Shown: positions 5,828 through 7,898 of the stretch, one piece after another | Numbering within the stretch: the stretch's first letter is position 1 | How the letters are laid out: every line of letters begins with the position of its first letter | The notes under the pieces: model-generated | Seen by the model: the letters and a program-made list of their open reading frames with translations, nothing else | What the model was told of the DNA's origin: nothing | The model's database searches: none | DNA from: Phocaeicola_A sp964432715 | GTDB lineage: Bacteria; Bacteroidota; Bacteroidia; Bacteroidales; Bacteroidaceae | Reading direction: 5' to 3' | NCBI GenBank assembly: GCA_964432715.1 | Contig: CAYSOW010000093.1 | Location: 1-7,898 of the forward strand | DNA length: 7,898 nucleotides | Position numbers and translations under genes: made by a program

Positions 5828-7192
5828 TCAAAGATTTTCAATCTCTTTCAGGTTGTTGGCAATCTCCTCGTCGCTCAGTTCATAGTTGCTCAAATTGCCC
5901 GCCAGGAACTGGTCGTACGAAGCCATATCAATGAGCCCGTGGCCGGAGAGGTTGAACAGAATCACCTTCTCTTCGCCTGTCTCTTTACACTTCTTCGCCT
6001 CACGGATGGTGGCAGCAATGGCGTGACATGATTCGGGCGCCGGGATGATACCTTCCGCCTGAGCGAAGAGGCAACCTGCCTCAAACGACTCCAGCTGCTG
6101 GATATCCACCGCCTCCATCAGCCCGTCCTTCAGCAACTGAGAGACAATCGTTCCGGCACCGTGGTAGCGCAGACCACCGGCGTGGATGTTGGCGGGCGCA
6201 AAGTTGTGTCCCAGTGTGAACATCGGCAGCAACGGGGTGTAGCCGGTCTCATCACCGAAGTCGTAATGGAACTTGCCGCGCGTCAGCTTCGGACAAGAAG
6301 CCGGTTCTGCCGCAATGAAGCGCGTCTGCTTGCCTTCCAGAATCTTGTGGCGCATGAAGGGGAAGCTGATACCACCGAAGTTGGAGCCGCCGCCGAAGCA
6401 GGCAATCACCATGTCGGGATATTCGCCCGCCAGCGCCATCTGCTTCTCCGCCTCCAGACCGATGACCGTCTGGTGCAGTGCAACGTGGCTCAATACGGAG
6501 CCCAGTGTATATTTACAGTTCGGCGTATTCATCGCCAGCTCAATCGCCTCAGAGATGGCGGTGCCGAGCGAACCCTGATAGTTCGGATCTTTGGTGATGA
6601 TATCCTTACCGGCGCGGGTCGACATAGAGGGCGAGGCAGTCACCGTCGCGCCAAACGTCTGCATGATGCTGCGGCGATAAGGCTTCTGGTTGTAGCTAAT
6701 CTTCACCTGATAAACGGCAGCCTCCAGTCCGAACACCTTAGCGGCATAGGCGAGGGCAGCGCCCCACTGTCCGGCACCGGTTTCCGTAGTGACATTGGTC
6801 ACTCCCTCCTTCTTGCAGTAGTAGGCCTGCGCCAATGCAGAGTTCAGTTTGTGAGAGCCCACCGGACTGACACTTTCGTTTTTGAAATAGATGTGGGCGG
6901 GGGTACCGATGGCCTCCTCCAGTCCGTAAGCGCGCACCAGCGGCGTACTGCGGTAGTACTTATACATCTCGCGCACCGGTTCCGGAATCTCAATCCACTG
7001 GTCGGTCTGGTTCAACTCCTGTCGGCTCAGCTCCTCCGCAAAGAGCGGGAAGAAGTCCTCCGGTTTCATCGGTTGTTTGGTTTGAGGGTTCAGCGGCGGC
7101 AACGGCTTGTTCTTCATATCCGCCTGAATGTTGTACCAATACTTCGGAATCTCCTCTTCCGGAAGCATAAATCTTTTCTGTCTGTTACTCAT
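5828..7192 (-). CDS. trpB: TrpB2-type tryptophan synthase beta chain-like PLP enzyme
   Basis: This is a fold-type II pyridoxal-phosphate enzyme of 454 residues, longer than the usual roughly 400 of canonical TrpB1. It has the N-terminal extension of the TrpB2 (TrpB-related) subfamily (MLPEEEIPKYWYNI near 9-22 and RSTPLVRAYGLEE at 81-93). GSHKLNSA at 112-119 gives the PLP-binding Lys115. ETGAGQWG at 137-144 gives the catalytic Glu137. GGGSNFGG at 267-274 binds the PLP phosphate. EGIIPAPESCHA at 380-391 and SGHGLIDM at 416-423 complete the set; the family's SGRG appears here as SGHG, typical of TrpB2. Canonical TrpB makes tryptophan from indole and serine with TrpA. No trpA or other trp gene is in this window, so this enzyme may salvage free indole or act on serine alone; both are inferences. 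It starts at an ATG 35 nt after a -7 element, divergent from the thioredoxin gene. Confidence 0.93.
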   Translation of the reverse strand: MSNRQKRFMLPEEEIPKYWYNIQADMKNKPLPPLNPQTKQPMKPEDFFPLFAEELSRQELNQTDQWIEIPEPVREMYKYYRSTPLVRAYGLEEAIGTPAHIYFKNESVSPVGSHKLNSALAQAYYCKKEGVTNVTTETGAGQWGAALAYAAKVFGLEAAVYQVKISYNQKPYRRSIMQTFGATVTASPSMSTRAGKDIITKDPNYQGSLGTAISEAIELAMNTPNCKYTLGSVLSHVALHQTVIGLEAEKQMALAGEYPDMVIACFGGGSNFGGISFPFMRHKILEGKQTRFIAAEPASCPKLTRGKFHYDFGDETGYTPLLPMFTLGHNFAPANIHAGGLRYHGAGTIVSQLLKDGLMEAVDIQQLESFEAGCLFAQAEGIIPAPESCHAIAATIREAKKCKETGEEKVILFNLSGHGLIDMASYDQFLAGNLSNYELSDEEIANNLKEIENL

Positions 7193-7226
7193 AATACGAT
7201 TTGTTTTGTTTAAAAGGTTCGTGCAA

Positions 7227-7234
7227 CAAATGTA
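7227..7234 (-). promoter_or_regulatory. -7 promoter element for trpB2
   Basis: On the minus strand the bases read TACATTTG, an exact TAnnTTTG match 34 nt from the trpB2 ATG. A TTTG lies upstream (7259-7262 in complement), but at a spacing of 24 nt, longer than the usual 19-21, so the -33 element is uncertain. Confidence 0.6.
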
Positions 7235-7306
7235 GCAAAAAATGTTTTACATATTCTACAAAAATCGGAATAAAATATGCAACTCTTGTTGAATATCTGC
7301 ATAAAT

Positions 7307-7338
7307 GTTGGTCAAATCCCGCATTCATCGTATCTTTG
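7307..7338 (+). promoter_or_regulatory. Promoter for the thioredoxin-like gene
   Basis: GTTG at 7307-7310 and TATCTTTG at 7331-7338 are separated by exactly 20 nt, matching the Bacteroidota -33/-7 promoter with one mismatch. The implied start near 7343 leaves a leader of about 25-30 nt before the ATG at 7370. The leader is A-rich, with no Shine-Dalgarno. Confidence 0.75.
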
Positions 7339-7369
7339 TGCATAAAAATAAATCAAAAGAAGACAGAAA

Positions 7370-7873
7370 ATGAAAAAGAGAATTTTGAGTAAATGGTGGT
7401 TGGTGTGTCTGCTGAGTGTAGTTTCACTGACCGCAAGCGCCCAGATGAAAGTGGGCGATGAGTATCCCGACTTTACGCTGCAGAGTGCCACTTACGGCAA
7501 TGTTTCCAAAGCCGATTTGCAAGGCAAGGTCACCATGGTGAACCTCTTCGCCACTTGGTGCGGCCCCTGTCAGAAGGAGTTGGCCGAGGTGGAGTCGGTA
7601 CTTTGGCCCAAATATCAGTCGAACCCCAACTTCCGCCTGTTGGTGGTCGGTCGCGAGCACACCGAAGAGCAGTTGAAAACCTACAACGAGGGCAAGCACT
7701 TCACCTTCCCCCTCTATCCCGATCCCGACCGCAAGTTCTACGCAAACTTCGCCGAGAATACCATTCCTCGTGTCTACCTCTTTAATAAAGAAGGCAAACT
7801 CATCTACGCTTCCATCGGCTACACCCCCGAGAAGTTTGAACAACTGATGAAGTTGATTGACGAGGCGTTGTAA
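7370..7873 (+). CDS. Exported thioredoxin-fold protein (TlpA/ResA-like)
   Basis: This 167-residue protein is probably a periplasmic thiol-disulfide oxidoreductase. The N-terminus is a clear signal peptide: MKKR, then the hydrophobic stretch WWLVCLLSVVSL, then TASA with likely signal peptidase I cleavage before Gln25. Cys13 is not in a good lipobox, so a lipoprotein is less likely. The mature part has the redoxin opening GDEYPDFTLQSA (29-40), VNLFATWCGPCQKE (57-70) with the redox pair Cys64 and Cys67, and the cis-proline Pro133 in TIPRVYLFNKEGK. This is a single thioredoxin domain without the N-terminal DUF4369 extension found in many Bacteroides TlpA-like proteins. Substrate and redox partner cannot be told from the window. 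It is divergent from trpB2 and has its own promoter. The stop codon is 25 nt from the window end, so the gene is complete, but anything cotranscribed after it is out of view. Confidence 0.92.
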   Translation: MKKRILSKWWLVCLLSVVSLTASAQMKVGDEYPDFTLQSATYGNVSKADLQGKVTMVNLFATWCGPCQKELAEVESVLWPKYQSNPNFRLLVVGREHTEEQLKTYNEGKHFTFPLYPDPDRKFYANFAENTIPRVYLFNKEGKLIYASIGYTPEKFEQLMKLIDEAL

Positions 7874-7898
7874 GATGTGATACTGTAATAATCTTGAA

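Noticed and set aside
6161..7213. 350-codon plus-strand open frame opposite trpB2
   Set aside because: It is antisense to a complete PLP enzyme and its product is an Arg/His-rich sequence typical of shadow frames. No promoter or start context supports it.
7201..7392. 63-codon plus-strand open frame with several cysteines in the trpB2-thioredoxin gap
   Set aside because: It starts at TTG, runs over both promoters in A+T-rich DNA, and overlaps the thioredoxin start out of frame. It is best explained as non-coding.

Overview
The window looks like ordinary chromosomal housekeeping DNA from a member of the Bacteroidota, most likely Bacteroidaceae. Five genes or transcripts are preceded by the TAnnTTTG -7 element that is typical of that phylum. 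Two of these also have a TTG/TTTG -33 element exactly 20 nt upstream. None of the start codons has a clear Shine-Dalgarno sequence, which is also usual for the group. The protein sequences (short GyrB without the proteobacterial insertion, GpmI, DUF3109, TrpB2) fit this placement. I see no mobile element, CRISPR array, phage gene or rRNA, and no convincing new system.

Layout. On the left, recO (minus strand) runs from its own promoter toward the window start. Divergently, a strong promoter at 914-945 drives tRNA-Glu(TTC) and then apparently rpsT (ribosomal protein S20), ending at a hairpin terminator at about 1388-1420. gyrB follows on the plus strand from its own -7 element and ends at a long hairpin (3563-3604). 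The hairpin also works on the minus strand, where it ends the converging gpmI-DUF3109 unit. gpmI (Mn-dependent phosphoglycerate mutase) and the Cys-rich DUF3109 gene are 6 nt apart and probably form an operon. Upstream on the same strand is a stand-alone trpB2-type gene with its own promoter. A 177-bp divergent intergenic region separates trpB2 from a plus-strand gene for an exported thioredoxin-fold protein (WCGPC) at the right edge.

Together the genes cover recombinational repair (recO), translation (tRNA-Glu, rpsT), DNA supercoiling (gyrB), glycolysis/gluconeogenesis (gpmI), tryptophan/indole/serine chemistry (trpB2) and envelope redox (thioredoxin). They look like neighbours rather than one pathway. 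The least understood gene is the DUF3109 protein with 11 cysteines. The long antisense reading frames opposite gyrB, gpmI and trpB2 are shadows caused by codon bias.
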